NCBI GenBank assembly: GCA_023374045.1
Contig: CM041776.1
Location: 471,127,375 to 471,191,374, forward strand
Direction of reading: 5' to 3'
Origin: Limonium bicolor
Taxonomy: Eukaryota > Streptophyta > Magnoliopsida > Caryophyllales > Plumbaginaceae
Length of the DNA stretch: 64,000 nt
The position numbers were made by a program, and so were the translations under genes. Below the pieces are notes generated by a model. That model saw only the letters and a list, made by a program, of their open reading frames with translations. It was not told where the DNA came from and searched no databases. This document shows positions 11,943 to 23,880 of the stretch, piece after piece (the stretch's first letter is position 1; every line of letters starts with the position of its first letter).

Positions 11943-12780
11943 TTATCTCCCTGTATGATCACTGGTCGAACGGTCGGTCACCAACCATGATGCCCATTTT
12001 CGTGCCAACTGCCATTGGTGTGTCAAACGTTTTACACTCTCTTCCATTCCAAATCTCTTTAGAAAATCCTTTACGTACTTCTCTTGGGATATGTTATTCC
12101 CTTCGACATTTTGCTTGACTTTAAGTCTTAGAAAGACCTTTAATTCTCCTAGATTACTCATCTCAAATTCCTTTTTTATCAAAGCTTCAAACTTCTTGCA
12201 ATATTTCTCATTAGAAGCTCCAAAGATAATATCATCAACATATACTTGCACAATTAAGAAATCTCTTTTGTTGTTGTAGACAAACAAGGTTTTATCCACC
12301 TTTCCTCTCTTGAATTGGTTTTCTAAAAGATAGGAAGATAAACGACCATACCATGATCTTGGAGCTTGTTTGATCCCATAAAGAGCTTTGTCAAGCTTGA
12401 GTACTATATCCTTTCCTTCTTGTGTCTCAAAGCCTGGCGGTTGTTCAACATATACTTCCTCTTTGACGTATCCATTGAGGAAGGCACTTTTGATGTCAAG
12501 TTGGAAGAGTTTGATTCCTTTGTGTGCATCAAATGCAATTAGCAATCTGATGGACTCCATCCTTTCTACTGGAGTGAAGGTTTCTTGGAAGTCTATCCCT
12601 TCTTGTTGATGATATCCTTGAGCTATTAGATGAGCTTTGTTCCTAATGACTTCTCCCATCTCATTCAACTTGTTTCTAAAGACCCATTTTGTGCCAAGTA
12701 TGCCTTGATGTGAAGGACGAGGCACAAGATGCCAGACTTTTCATCTTTCAAACTGATTAAATTCTTCTTGCATTGCATTA
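11943..12780 (-). pseudogene. Reverse transcriptase of the Sirevirus-like pol
   Basis: The 260-residue frame 12725-11943 carries the copia RT in order: GTKWVFRNKLNE, KAHLIAQGYHQQEGIDF, LFQLDIKSAFLNGYVKEEVY, ALYGIKQAPRSWY and the catalytic VYVDDIIFGAS. The frame is lost after about 12005, where the translation diverges from the family before the RNase H segment. Upstream to about 12780 the sequence continues the RT N-terminus in another frame (plus-strand view: cattaatctagtctgag). The element needs this enzyme for cDNA synthesis; as read it is interrupted. Confidence 0.92.
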
Positions 12781-12899
12781 ATCTAGTCTGAGTCTCGAAG
12801 AGCTTTCTTGATGTTCTTGGGCTCAATGGGTGAGACTGTCGTTGAGAAGGCTAGAAGATCTCGAGTTTATGCTCTTATTTGAATTCGCTTGGAGATGTC

Positions 12900-14010
12900 A
12901 TATATGATGTTCTCCAATGGATGATCTTTGTGCAAAGTACGAGATTGATGAATGGTTTATGGTGATAGAGGATCTTCGACATCATTGTTTCCTTCGTCGA
13001 CCCTGTTACTGACCTGTCGCCGACCTGTTGGGCAAGTTTTCTTCAGTCAGTGATTTATCTTTGGGATTATTTGTGTGATCCTAATCAGCTAGGTCAAATC
13101 CAAGTTCTTCATCTTCTTCAGATTTCTTGACCTTGTGAACATTTGCCTCATCAAAAACCGCATGCACACTTTCTTCCACCTTTAGTGTCCTTTTGTTGTA
13201 TACTTTGTATGTCTGACTCCTTTCAAAGTACCCAAGGAAGATGGCCACATCACTTCTGGCATCAAACTTTCATAGGGGATTCTTTTCATTATTATGGACA
13301 TAACATCTTCAACCAAAGATCATGAGGTGACTTATGTTTTGTTTTATTCCCTTGATTAGCTCATAGGAAGTTTTGTTGAGGATAGGTCGTATGAGCGTTC
13401 TATTTGTGATGTAGCATGCAGTTGCCACTACTTCTGCCCAGAAGACCTGAGGAAGATTGCTCCCCAATAGCATGGCCCTGGCTACTTCTTGTAAGTTCTG
13501 TTCTTACGCTCATACGCTCAACTACCCCATTCTGTTGGGGTGTTCTTGGTGCTGAATATGTGTGATTGATTCTATGTTGTTTACACATATTCATGAATTG
13601 TTGATTCTCAAACTCTGACCCATGATCAAACCGAAGAGCCTTGATTTTGTCGTTGAGTTATACTTGGACTTTTCCTGCAAAGACTTGAAATTTCTTATAG
13701 ACTTTGTCTTTGGAAGCAATAAAGAATGTCTAAATAAATCGTGAGTAATCATCAACAATTACAAATACATACCAGTTCCCTCTAAAACTTTGATTCTCAT
13801 AGGTCCACATAAGTCCATGTGAAGTTATTCAAGTGGATTCGATGTACTAACTAAGTTTTTTGATTTAAAAGAAGTCTTATTTGTTTGCTTCTAACACAAG
13901 CATCACAAAGATTGGTCTCAGATTCTTTAATATCAGGGAGACCACTTACCAACCGTTTCTTGACAAGTTTTCTTAACAATGAAGTGCTAACATGCCCTAA
14001 TCTTTTGTGC
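12900..14010 (-). pseudogene. Integrase of the Sirevirus-like pol
   Basis: At 14010-13880 the minus strand encodes the zinc-binding HHCC region: QWHKRLGHVSTSLL followed by CDACVRSKQ. At 13594-13400 comes NHTYSAPRTPQQNGVVER, containing the third catalytic residue (Glu). The middle of the core (13870-13600) contains frame changes, and 13330-12900 covers the poorly conserved C-terminal part. Integrase inserts element cDNA into the host chromosome. Order (before RT) is copia type. Confidence 0.8.
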
Positions 14011-14423
14011 CATTGTAGAGTACTCATATATTGAAGTAGTCAAGCATGGAAGATTTGGACTGTCAGTATCCTCCAAACTAGTTACATAAACATTTTTCCA
14101 CATTTTTCCCTTTAACAGATCTTTGCCATTGTTCTGACTTACTATGCTACAATGTGTAGGATAGAAGTGAACTGAATTGCCTTTGTCACATATTTGAGAA
14201 ACACTAAGCAAGTTGAATTTTAAACCACTGACCAATTTACACTATCTATGACATAATTTGAAGTAATACCAAGCTTACCTACACCAATGATTTTTCCTTT
14301 CTTGTTGTCACCAAAGGAAACGGTTCCTCGGCTTCCTGGTTCGAGTGAGAAGAACTTCTTTTTGTCTCTTATCATGTGTTTAGAGTGCCCACTGTCGATG
14401 TACCAGCAGGGGTCCATTCTCAC
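13987..14423 (-). pseudogene. Aspartic protease and GAG-pre-integrase region of the Sirevirus-like pol
   Basis: The frame 14423-14220 reads CWYIDSGHSKHMIRDKKKFF, the copia retropepsin active site (DSG) followed by the HM motif, then GTVSFGDNKKGKI. The next frame (14235-13987) begins VSGLKFNLLSVSQICDKG, the classical sequence between protease and integrase. A frame change lies around 14230. The protease releases mature Gag and Pol proteins. Confidence 0.85.
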
Positions 14424-14672
14424 TCAATTCTACACTTAACACGTTAGTGGTGTGGGGTTAGGGTCCACAGAAAGGTTGGACCCATTTCCACCATCAACTA
14501 TTGTTCTAGGATCATTTTTTACTACCCATTTTAGTCCTATTTTCTTGAGTTGCCAATGCCTCATAAAACGTGTTTTATAGCAATTGACTTCATGATGACT
14601 AGGTTGTCTGCATAGGTTGTAGACACCTCCACGACTGGTCGCTGATTGATACCCGACTGGCAGTTTGTTTCT

Positions 14673-16154
14673 CTATATGGGTATCCTAGATACAGCTTCT
14701 AGCTTCACATGTTTTTCTTTGACGAACGCTAGTTCTTTTTCCTTTGTACTAAGTGCAACAATCAATTCATCGATTTCAGGTTGTTTTCCCAGTTTCATCT
14801 TTTCATGAGCAGAAAGAATTTCACTATAATCAATTTGCAATTTCATGAGTGCTTTCATAAGATTATTGACATTTTCCTTGTCTGAGTTTTTCTCCAATTT
14901 CCCATTTTCCTCCAAAAGTTCATTATTTTCATTTTCCAAAGCCTCAAGTTGATCAACTAATATAAGAGAAAATTTTCTAAGTCCAGGAAGTTCGGCCTTT
15001 AGAATCCTGTTTCTAAGGTTAAAGTAGTTTACCTTATTTTATCTTCTTCTTCTGACTCTGAAGTTTCCTTATTTGCGCCATTAAGCAAATTTCTTCAAGG
15101 CATAGGTGAGCTTTCTCGTCCTCCAACGAATCACTATCTAAGGTTTGATTAATGTCATTGAGCTCTGAGTCTCCCTGTGCAGCAACAAATGCTTCTTTCC
15201 TTAGCCCTTTGTTGAACGATCGTCGGACAGGTTTCCTGACCTTGTCGTTGTCCTCTCGTGATTGTTGAGGACAATCTTTGATGTGATGCCCGCGCTTCGA
15301 GCATCCAAAACACTTATCATTGTTCTTCTTGCAGTGATCGCCAATCTCCTTGGGCTCTCTTCCTTTCCTCATGTTGTTTCTTATGAATTTTCGAAAGTAC
15401 CTCTTAGCGTAGAGGACCATCTCATCATTGTCTTCTTCTGTCTCGGAGTTTTCAGCTACTTGTAGGGATATGCCTTTTTCCCTTTATTTTAAATTTTCAG
15501 AGCTTCGTTGTTGTAGTTTCAACTCGAACGCCATTAGGGAACCTAGCATGTCCGCCAAGGACATCTTAGAGAGATCATGGACTTCTTACATGGCATTGAC
15601 TTTGCTATCAAAGGAGGCAGGAAAGATCTGAGAAACTTCCAAATTTGATCCTCGTTTGAGATAGCTCTTCCAAGCACCAACATTTCATTGATCAGCTTGG
15701 TGAACCTTGTATGCATTTTAGAAATGCTCTCTTTTTCTTCCTTCTTAAATAACTCCCAATGAGTGAGTAGCAACTCAATGCGAGTCTTTTTGATCTCATC
15801 ATTCCCTTCATATGTGACCTCAAGAGTTTTCCAAATCTCTTGAGCTGTTTTGGATGAGGCTATCTTAGAGTATTACTCAGGTAGTAGTGCACAGTGTAGT
15901 ATTCTTATGGCTCGAGCATTGAATATCAGCTTCTTGATTGGATCATCCATCATGCTGTCAAGAGATATGTCTTGTCCTTGAGCATTCTGGAAGGTGTACT
16001 CTCCATGTGTTATCACCCTTCACATTCTTGGATCATCAGACTTGATGTGAAACTCCATTTTATTCTTCCAGTGAGTGTAGTTGTCTCCATTGAAGAGTGG
16101 TGGTCGATTTGGTGCAAAACCTTCTTCGACCGCTAGTAGGCTTGCGTGAGACAT
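14673..16154 (-). pseudogene. Gag of the Sirevirus-like element
   Basis: The minus-strand ATG at 16154 opens MSHASLLAVEEGF, followed by PLFNGDNYTHWKNKMEF, the typical copia Gag start. The segment 15773-15543 has LLTHWELFKKEEKESISKMH; 15420-15034 carries the zinc knuckle CFGCSKRGHHIKDC at about 15310-15269 and an acidic SDSLEDEKAHLCLEE tract. 14939-14673 is a Glu/Lys/Leu-rich coiled coil. A long Gag with a coiled coil after the knuckle suits Sireviruses. A stop near 15872 and frame changes near 15540 and 15030 interrupt it. Gag would form the particle that packages element RNA. Confidence 0.88.
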
Positions 16155-16194
16155 TTTGATCGTCTTCCAAAGTAGTTAGCTTTCTAGAAGAGAC

Positions 16195-16208
16195 CCACTC
16201 TGATACCA
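16195..16208 (-). promoter_or_regulatory. Primer-binding site (initiator Met tRNA) of the Sirevirus-like element
   Basis: On the minus strand two bases after the 5' LTR comes TGGTATCAGAGTGGG, complementary to the 3' end of plant initiator Met tRNA. This fixes the right LTR as the 5' LTR and the element orientation as minus. Confidence 0.9.
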
Positions 16209-16210
16209 AT

Positions 16211-17289
16211 TGAAACCAGCAAGCGCTCCTGATGCGTCCCCGACGTGTCGTAGACGTATCGTGGACTTGAATGAAACTTTGATAGTTAGGAAAAGACACG
16301 AGATAAACTTAAACTAGAAACTTCATTTCAATTGAGAATTTACACACAAGAAATTCACTCAATCTCCCTCGCTCCACACATGGACTCCGGGATAGTTTAG
16401 GACTTTATCCCAAGTCCTCTACCCTCTCCTGACAGTTGGCCTACGGTTCCCCAACCGTTCCCTAACTGATCAGTCTACCAAATAAAGTGTTGATACACAC
16501 ACAAGTCCTACAGCTCACTAACTCTCCAGCCCTTACACTCTTAAGTCTGATCCACACTTGCCCAGATAATCTCTATCTTTTTCTCTCTTGTTTAGGCTTA
16601 CTTACATATGAAATAAATGCAAGTATATATACAGTTAGTTAGAGTGTAACTACCATCCTATAAGTCCATAGACTCTAGGAGTCGACTTCAGTATCTATTA
16701 TTCACATAACATAACACTAGACTTGCAAAGAGTCTTCAACTTGATCTGAAGATGTTTGGACTACGTGTCTTCTTACGGTTGGTCAAGCTAGCGGCAGCCC
16801 TCTTGATTGGTCGAGCACCACTTGTGTGCCCCACTTGCCTGATTCTGTCTGGCTCATTAAATGCTCATTAATGCTCCTTTAGTCTTCATTACGGCTATGC
16901 AATTGTTCTGATAAGTATCCCTTTACTTATCTTGTCCATATCCACATTAATGAATTATGTTCTTGTCGTGTGCTAGTTGATTATGTGGGTATATGAGTCT
17001 ATCTGAATGTGTCGATCATCTTGCAGTCTTTTGTCTTTGATTTTCTTCTTAAGCATGAGAGATATCTTCGTGCAATGTCTGACTTGTTGTATGTGCTAGA
17101 AGTTCTAGCGTGAGCTCTCTTAGACAGGTGCCCGACCGGTTAGGCACATGTCGTGAACCGAGTGCGCTTGCACCCTTGCGTGCTAAGCCACTCTTTTACC
17201 TGTCTATCTAAATCATGAATCTTGAAAAACATATTAGATAGACAATACAAGGTTTGCTATCATCAAAACTAAAGGATCTTGACTTAACA
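16211..17289 (-). repeat. 5' LTR of the Sirevirus-like element
   Basis: It is 1079 bp, starts tgaaaccagcaagcgctcc and ends gacttaaca, matching 6690-7753. It should hold the element promoter on the minus strand. The 5-bp duplication AAAGG follows immediately. Confidence 0.92.
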
Positions 17290-18347
17290 AAAGGACCACA
17301 CATTAGAATCTCTCTTACAAGATGCACAAGGAGATGTATCATTTTATTGAAGAACAAGGGAGGAAAATACATCTCCAGCTGGCACATTGTCACAATAAGA
17401 TCGTTTTGTTGTTTAGTCAGAGTGTTCGCATCAAGAACCTTAGACGAATGGTTTCAAGGAAGACACTGACATTTGTTATTATGTGTCTGACAGCATCAGG
17501 CAAGATCCCACGCAATGCAATTGACAAAAATTTTTTGAACTAGGACATGATAATCATGAGATTTCATTCCTACTAATTTCAAATCTATCATGGACACTAG
17601 GCTTCTTATGTTTGAGAAGTATCTTGAAGGCACCTTGATGTTGTATAGGGGTATTGCATAGACTATGTTTCTCTTCTTTAAACAGAGTGTGACATGCAGG
17701 AGGCAAGAATGTGCATTCCAAGTTCTTGCGGGCCAAGCTCTGTGCGTATGCCAAACTCAATTAAATCTTTCCTTCCTTGCAAATGATCATTTATCTTTCC
17801 TTTTATGTACAAAAGGGTGCTAGTGATACTTTCGCCCACGTTGTTCTCGACATGCATCCCATCAATACAATGTCTAATCTCTAGATGTTGTCAGTATTGG
17901 AGTTCCCAAAATATTGATTTCTTTTTCCAGACACTTTTTTCACCACTTTTGGTTGGCGGCACGAAGTTGTTGAAAATATTATCCACCTTTTTGCAAATCT
18001 CTATACCTGTCAAAGGCTGGTGCGCCATGCTGTGATGAATTTTCCCATCAACTCTTTCGCCATCTTTCGGTACATATGTCCTTTTGGAAGTATTTTTCGA
18101 TGGCCCATGTACACGTTTTTACCACTATGTTTCAAGTGAATGCTACAAGTGTTCTCACCACAAATCGGACACGCCCAACGCCCCTTGATTGAATAGCCTG
18201 AAAGATTACCATAGGCGGGGAAATCATTGATTGTGCAGTACAACATAACATGAAATTGAAGTCCTTTTTGCTGAATGAGTCGTAAACCGTAGCCCATTCA
18301 TTCCACAAGAGTTGTAGATCCTCTATCAAAGGTTGTAGGAATACATC
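17290..18347 (-). pseudogene. CACTA-1 transposase (TNP2), middle fragment
   Basis: Minus-strand patches in order are LQPLIEDLQLLWNEW (about 18340-18290), GYSIKGRWACPICGENTCS with KHSGKNVYMGHRKILPKGH (18210-18060), a region that matches the CYTLFKEEKHSLC part (about 17730-17650) and FFNKMIHLLVHLVREIL (17350-17290). The same order and wording occur in CACTA-2 (LAPLIDDLKLLWNEG, CPICEEDTCS, KNVYM, IMVHLIVHIVREIQ). The fragment joins 6689 across the copia insertion and 22946 across the solo LTR. Stops and frame changes are present, so no active transposase can come from it as read. Confidence 0.85.
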
Positions 18348-18989
18348 TGTAACACCCCCTACCGCTAATACCGTCATTACTGTACAATACTTACCTTCGC
18401 AGCGGATACTCCATACACAACGACGGTTGGTGTACAATGCCGTTAGTCACCCATGTGACTAACAAGGCAAGTTACAATACTACATACTATCGGTCTGATG
18501 AATTGAACATACCGAGTACTCTACACAATACAATACCTTCCCTTGCATACTCAACCATAATTCAATTACAACTTCCAATATATTACTATACTGAGTCTAC
18601 TACAATCCTTAAATTACCGATACAGTTCGGAACTTCCAATTTTCGCAATACATTACAATTACGATCCATATTATACAACTACCCATGCTTACGTAGCAGT
18701 CCCCATCCTACTCTCTCGAACGGTGGTCAGCTTCGAGTACCTGCACACTAAAAACGTTCCCCCTAGGGGGTCAGCTTACGCTGAATATGAATTTCGCATA
18801 TACCGCGTGCTAACCGCGGTACGCCGACTACTTTGGGTCGGATATACATGGAGTTCATTTTACATGCATACATACATACATACTCATGCTACAACAATAC
18901 AATCAACAATACCTACATACACATACAAGGTTCAATACTTACTGAGGTAGACCATTCGATAGTCAACTGTTCGTATTAGTTTATTTATT

Positions 18990-19290
18990 CATTACTCTTT
19001 CGTGCTGTGTTCGATATTCATTACTCCACTCATACTCACTCCTTACTCTTGCATACTCATCACTCCATGTTCAATACCTTACTCGTACACGACCCTTACT
19101 TCGTACTCGTTACTATACTTGTGCACACTCAATACTTCATACTTACTCATACGTACTCAATGCTCAATACTTACTCATACATACTCAATACTCGGTACTC
19201 ATTACATACTCGTACTCACTTCATACTCGGTACTCATTACTTTACTCATACATACGCAATACTCAATACTCGTTACTTGGCCTCTGGGCA
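18990..19290. repeat. Irregular TACTCATAC low-complexity tract inside the solo LTR
   Basis: About 300 bases are built from short permutations of tactcatac, actcgtact and caatactc with very few guanines on the plus strand. Open frames across it are compositional. It probably arose by slippage of a 9-11-bp unit. Confidence 0.6.
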
Positions 19291-20390
19291 GAGTCATACA
19301 CAAGACTCGCCCCCGGACCTACAATACGAGGGCTATACGCTTAGCTCCTCAAATACTCAAATGCCCGTTTTTACCGGACTACTCAAATTCCAACACTCTT
19401 CTCTCAGAGTATAATACAATCTCGTGGATTAGCCTAGAAGTATCTCTCTTGATAACCTCCACTAGCTTAGGGAATTACAACCGACTAGTATCCTCAAATT
19501 TAAGGGTTTCCCCAACGTATCGAATACTCTCATGTTCGGGACATTACTTACATCAGTCGGGTCCTCTCATAATGGGTCGACTAATTACTAAGGGGTTTGG
19601 AGATCCCTCGTTATTCTTTACTACTCTCATGGTTCATGTCTTGCACCAAGATTAATTCCTCTAATAGAGGTTACTCATACACTCCCACTTCTTTTGTTTG
19701 TGGTTGAATCATTTCGGTTCTCCTACCGTTATCGGATGGTTATTACTCCCGTACACTCTCTCACATTCTAGTGAGTTCATTGGTTTACATTATCGTTTAT
19801 TGATTCGTTGGTTTAGTGTGTTGCTACAGTTCCATTAGTTCACACATGACTCTTACTATGAGTCGATACACAACAAGACTCATCTATGAGTCGGTCTAAT
19901 CACTAAGTGAAGCCACACAATCAATCAAGAAGGGTTAGCTCATACAACATACAGCAAGACATTCAATGAAAGGCAATAAACCGTTTTCATGCTTTAGTCT
20001 TGATTAGCCGGTATACAGCATACAAATCAACGTAACTCGGTTAGCATACGGGGCATGAGAAAATCATACCTTCACCGGAGTTAGCTCTACCGTGTGTTCC
20101 CTTGTTCCTTGGTTCACACTCGTTCCACTGATAATGTTCCAACATTATTATTAATACTATACTCTTACGATACACAAATAATTACTACTCCGTTATCCCA
20201 GTGTACTTAATGTTCTCATACTCTCAACTTACTTGGTTACTTGTTATACTTGTTTTCCTACTCATATACTTACTTTCTTACCTTTACTACTTCATTTATA
20301 GTGTACTACTACATATATATGCATATATGTATATAAGCATATATATATATATACGTATGATTACTATAATCATATAATAAAACTTTTTTT

Positions 20391-20735
20391 TTGACTCGAC
20401 CGAACTTGCAAGTCCGGTCGCAAGTCCGGTCCTTTCCAGTAGCTCTTGCTACGGAAGAATTTTCTGGTCCGACCGAACTTGCATGTCAGGTCGCAAGTCC
20501 GGTCTATTCCAGAAGGTTTCAGACGGGAAAATTTTCTGGTCCGACCGAACTTGCATGTCCGGTCGCAAGTCCGGTCCATTCCAGAAGGTTTCAGACGGGA
20601 AAATTTTCTGGTCCGACCGAACTTGCATGTCCGGTCGCAAGTCGGTCCATTCCAGAAGGTTCCCGTCTTTGAGATTCTGGGCTCGACCGAACTTGCAAGT
20701 CCGGTCGCAAGTCCGGTCCGGCCCAGTACTTCAGT
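20391..20735. repeat. Tandem repeat with 72-bp period inside the solo LTR
   Basis: About four and a half copies of a unit containing ggtccgaccgaacttgca, tccggtcgcaagtccggtc and ccagaaggtttcagacggg follow each other with starts near 20392, 20464, 20536, 20608 and 20680. Within each unit a CCGGTCGCAAGTCCGG motif is itself nearly palindromic. Because 72 is divisible by three, open frames appear on both strands; they are not genes. Confidence 0.85.
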
Positions 20736-22945
20736 TTCAAAATCTGTTTTCTGTTGGTTTCTTTACCCATTGTTTCCCAAATGTTTACCAATATTCCCCA
20801 CATGATTTAACACTACTTAGGCCCTCCAAATTGCCTTAGTTCATCCCCCAAATTCCTTACTAAATCCATCAATCAATTTACACAATTCCCTCATTTCTTT
20901 TCCAACACTTGTAACAGTTTTTGTTACGCTTATGCTACAGATTTTAAAAAACTCAATCCTCTCATCCAACACTTCCTCAACCATTGTCAATTCATTCCCA
21001 AGCCATTGCACTACCTACACCCAAGTTCCAATACTCTTTTTACAAAATCCTGCACACTAATTTCTCCTTAGTTCTACAATGCATTTTGATACCTCTCTTG
21101 CTACAGATTTTGTATCTTAACTTCACATACTACAATCATCTTTCCATGGTCTCTAAAACCTCTTTACTAAACCCAATACACACCTTGATTCTCCCATTCA
21201 CCAAGTCACTCTTAATACACAATTCCTACTAAAATTTCGCCATAGTTCGCCTATTTTCCTTACTTATCCACACATCTCCTTTCTCATCAAATTCATCCCT
21301 ATTCTAGCCAAACCACAAGGTTTCTACCAGCACACATACAAATCTTAATACACCAATACTTCTTCAATCACTATACCAATACATCTTTACTTCCTCCAAT
21401 AACAATACTAGTACACATACCCCATTCATTTGGCTCTAAGGCCTACAAATCCACACATTTGCTCACAAATATTCAAACATTCACAACTACTATACTAGTA
21501 CAATAGTTTAGGTTCTTTTATTTGTTTACCCATTCTCATTACACTAATGCATTAAATTAAGCATTGAGAAGGAGCTCTTACCTTGAGCTTATATTTTCCT
21601 TCTTTCTTTTCCAATCCTTCTCCTTCTCTTTTTCTTGCAAAAATCGGTCATGTGGGGGATGGAGTTTCCAAACTCCATCCCTACACCCAAAGTACATAAA
21701 GAGAATATAATCAAACTTCTAATCTCTTAAAACTTCACTAATTCAATGAAGGGTTTAAATTACCATTAGTTAGGGTTTTTACCTTGGAGATCTTTGAGAG
21801 GGATTCTCACCCTTGAATCAAGAAGGGGGTTACTCCACCATTGGAGGGTTGAAACAATGCTCCAAAGCAAGAGAAAAACAAGGTAAGAGAGAGAGGCAAA
21901 ATCGGCCATACTCAAGAGATGGAGAAAAGTGAGGTATTTCATGGAGATTTTTACCTTGTTGGGAAGAGGAGACTCCAAGCTCCATAATGGTGTGCTTTTC
22001 TCTTCAAATGGGGAAAGCCCATGTAGATGAAGTTGCTCATTTTCGGATTTTGAAAAGATAGGAATGTAGAGCTTGAAGAGGGGAGTTCAAATATGCAATT
22101 TATTTTACATTTGGAGCTCAAATGGAGCTAGAGCATATGGAAGAAGGGTGAGAAGCCATATGAGCATTCTTGAGCTCTCAAAATCGTTGGCTTAGAGAGG
22201 AAGAAGGAGAATGTGTTGCAGGAGGGGGACTCCATCGTGAGAGAGGGAAAGGAATTGGAGAGAGAGTAGAGAAATAAGAGAATAAGAGGAGAGAGGGAGG
22301 GAGTGTACTTTTTACCTTTTTTGCTTTTATCTTCTTGTCTTCTAGTGTGTGTGTGTGAGTGAGTAATATTTAATTGAGTGTGAGAGAGGGTATTAATACC
22401 CTATAAAAACCGGCCCACTTATACTGTTAAGCTGGAGCAGTTGTTTTTTTTTGTCTTTTACAGAAAACGCTCGTTTATTTACCCGGTTTAGGTACTATTC
22501 ACTATCCGGGCCCATTTTCCGGAATTTCTCGTTTCTTTAATTTTAATGGACATTAAGCTTCATTAATGTTTATTTATAGTTATTTAATGAACTATAATTT
22601 TTACGGGTTCGTTTGACCACTTAAAATCACGTTTTCGGGTTTTCTCGAAAAACGTGCGCTAAAGCTCTATTAGCGTTTTAATACATTATTCGGATCTGTT
22701 TTCTTCGGGAATCATTCCCATATACTAATTAGGCATGAATAAGCCTTAGTAATCCTTACGATACTATAACCGAGGTCTCGTACCTCCTATGGTTATTTAA
22801 CGCTTACTTTAGTGTTTTCCGCTTTCTAAGCATTTCCTCCTTTCTTTTGGATTTATTTTCTTTACCAAGATTACGTAGGCACTATTAGGCCCTTAAATAC
22901 CATATTAAATGTTCTAATCACCATATTTAAGTTTGGGGTATTTCA

Positions 22946-23880
22946 ACATCAATTTTGTTGCCCGGTTGCTTCAGACCCGATATTAACAGAGACAATAAGA
23001 TGTGTCTTGGTTTCATGCATAACCACGACGGTAGATTGCAAATAACCAAAAGCATAGGCCAGGTACTATGTATGATACTCAAAGTACGTAAGGGTCATCT
23101 CATTCGTGCATAAGCCTAGCCTTAGGTTTCTCGGTTTGTTACTAAAATCAAGAAATTTATGTCTATGTTTCTCCACTGTGGTGTATCAGCGAGATGTCTC
23201 AATCTGCCATCCTTCTTCCTGTGAACTGAATGCTACCTGAGATTCTCTACATCTTTCTCAACAAAGAACAAAATGTAACCTTGGAATGATGGGCAGGTAC
23301 CACAGTACCTTAGCCGGTGAACCTTTCTTACTACCGATGATGTCAGTTTGTTGTTTCTTTAGATACCGTGACTCTCCATGTGCTGAACAGCTATAAGCAA
23401 ATTCATATGATTTCCAAAACAACATGCAACCATTTGGACAAGCATGAATTTTCTGGTACTTCATACCCATCGGACACATTAGTTTTTTGGTTGAGGACGT
23501 AGTCATAGGTAAAACGTTGTCCACCAGAAGAATATTTTTCAATAGTTCCAAGAGGGTAGTGAAACTTACGTCACTCCAACCATATTTTTCTTTCAAGTTG
23601 AATAGCTTTAGGACGACACTAAACTTGCTTAACTTTGTAGGGTCACACCCGGGGTACAGTGGTTTTGGATGAATCTAACAAATTTTCATACTTGTATGGC
23701 GTGTTAGAGTGATGTCGTTCCACATCTTCGAGCATTGTCTCAATGTCATCGTTAAAGAAATTTGGCTCAACGTCAACTGTAACATCTTCCGGATCATCCG
23801 CAACAGTATCATCTTCAAGTTCTGTTTCTGTGTTTGCCTGACCGTTACCCCCTTCGTCAGGCTTAATATCATCGAACACG
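22946..23880 (-). pseudogene. CACTA-1 transposase (TNP2), N-terminal fragment
   Basis: Minus-strand 23879-23643 reads an acidic segment ending IETMLEDVERHHSN and YENLLDSSKT, and 23596-23258 reads KEKYGWSDVSFTTLLELL, KLMCPMGMKYQKIHACPNGC and KVLWYLPIIPR. The CACTA-2 protein has the same blocks (IDEMLGNVEDN, YQRLLDASKT, CPMGVEYKKIHACPNNC, KLVWYLPIIPR). 23000-22951 continues with ETKTHLIVSVNIGSEATGQQ up to the solo LTR. This is the start of the tnp2 domain (PF02992 family). At least one frame change lies near 23640. Confidence 0.87.

Larger units (their letters stand above)
6690..17289 (-). mobile_element. Sirevirus-like Ty1/copia retrotransposon, complete with both LTRs and TSD
   Basis: The two LTRs (6690-7753 and 16211-17289) start with TG and end with CA on the plus strand. 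The 5-bp duplication AAAGG flanks the element exactly (6685-6689 and 17290-17294). On the minus strand the order is 5' LTR, Met-tRNA primer site, gag, protease, integrase, RT, RNase H, a long extra region with an additional ORF, several purine tracts, 3' LTR. Integrase before RT identifies copia. Gag with a zinc knuckle and coiled coil, an extra 3' ORF and repeated polypurine tracts are the hallmarks of the Sirevirus (SIRE/Maximus) lineage. Coding regions contain stops and frame changes. Confidence 0.92.
18348..22945 (-). mobile_element. Solo LTR of a chromovirus-like (Ty3/gypsy) element, 4.6 kb
   Basis: The insert begins TGTAACACCCC and ends GGGGTATTTCA and is flanked by a perfect 5-bp duplication ACATC (18343-18347 and 22946-22950). 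The ends mirror those of the LTR at 43596-47390 (TGTAACACC ... GGGTGTTTCA). No primer site, polypurine tract, gag or pol is present, and I see no internal copy of the ends, so it is best read as a solo LTR left by recombination between two LTRs. Family orientation is minus. A non-autonomous large-terminal element without coding region is the alternative. 20740-22945 holds no gene; a purine-rich stretch lies around 22180-22310. Confidence 0.82.

Noticed and set aside
19002..19655. 217-codon plus-strand frame rich in Tyr, Ser, Thr and Leu
   Set aside because: It crosses the tactcatac low-complexity tract of the solo LTR; no protein motif and no splice or promoter context.
20370..20839. Overlapping open frames of 60-120 codons on both strands
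   Set aside because: They are produced by the 72-bp tandem repeat, whose length is a multiple of three, so every frame without a stop in one unit stays open.
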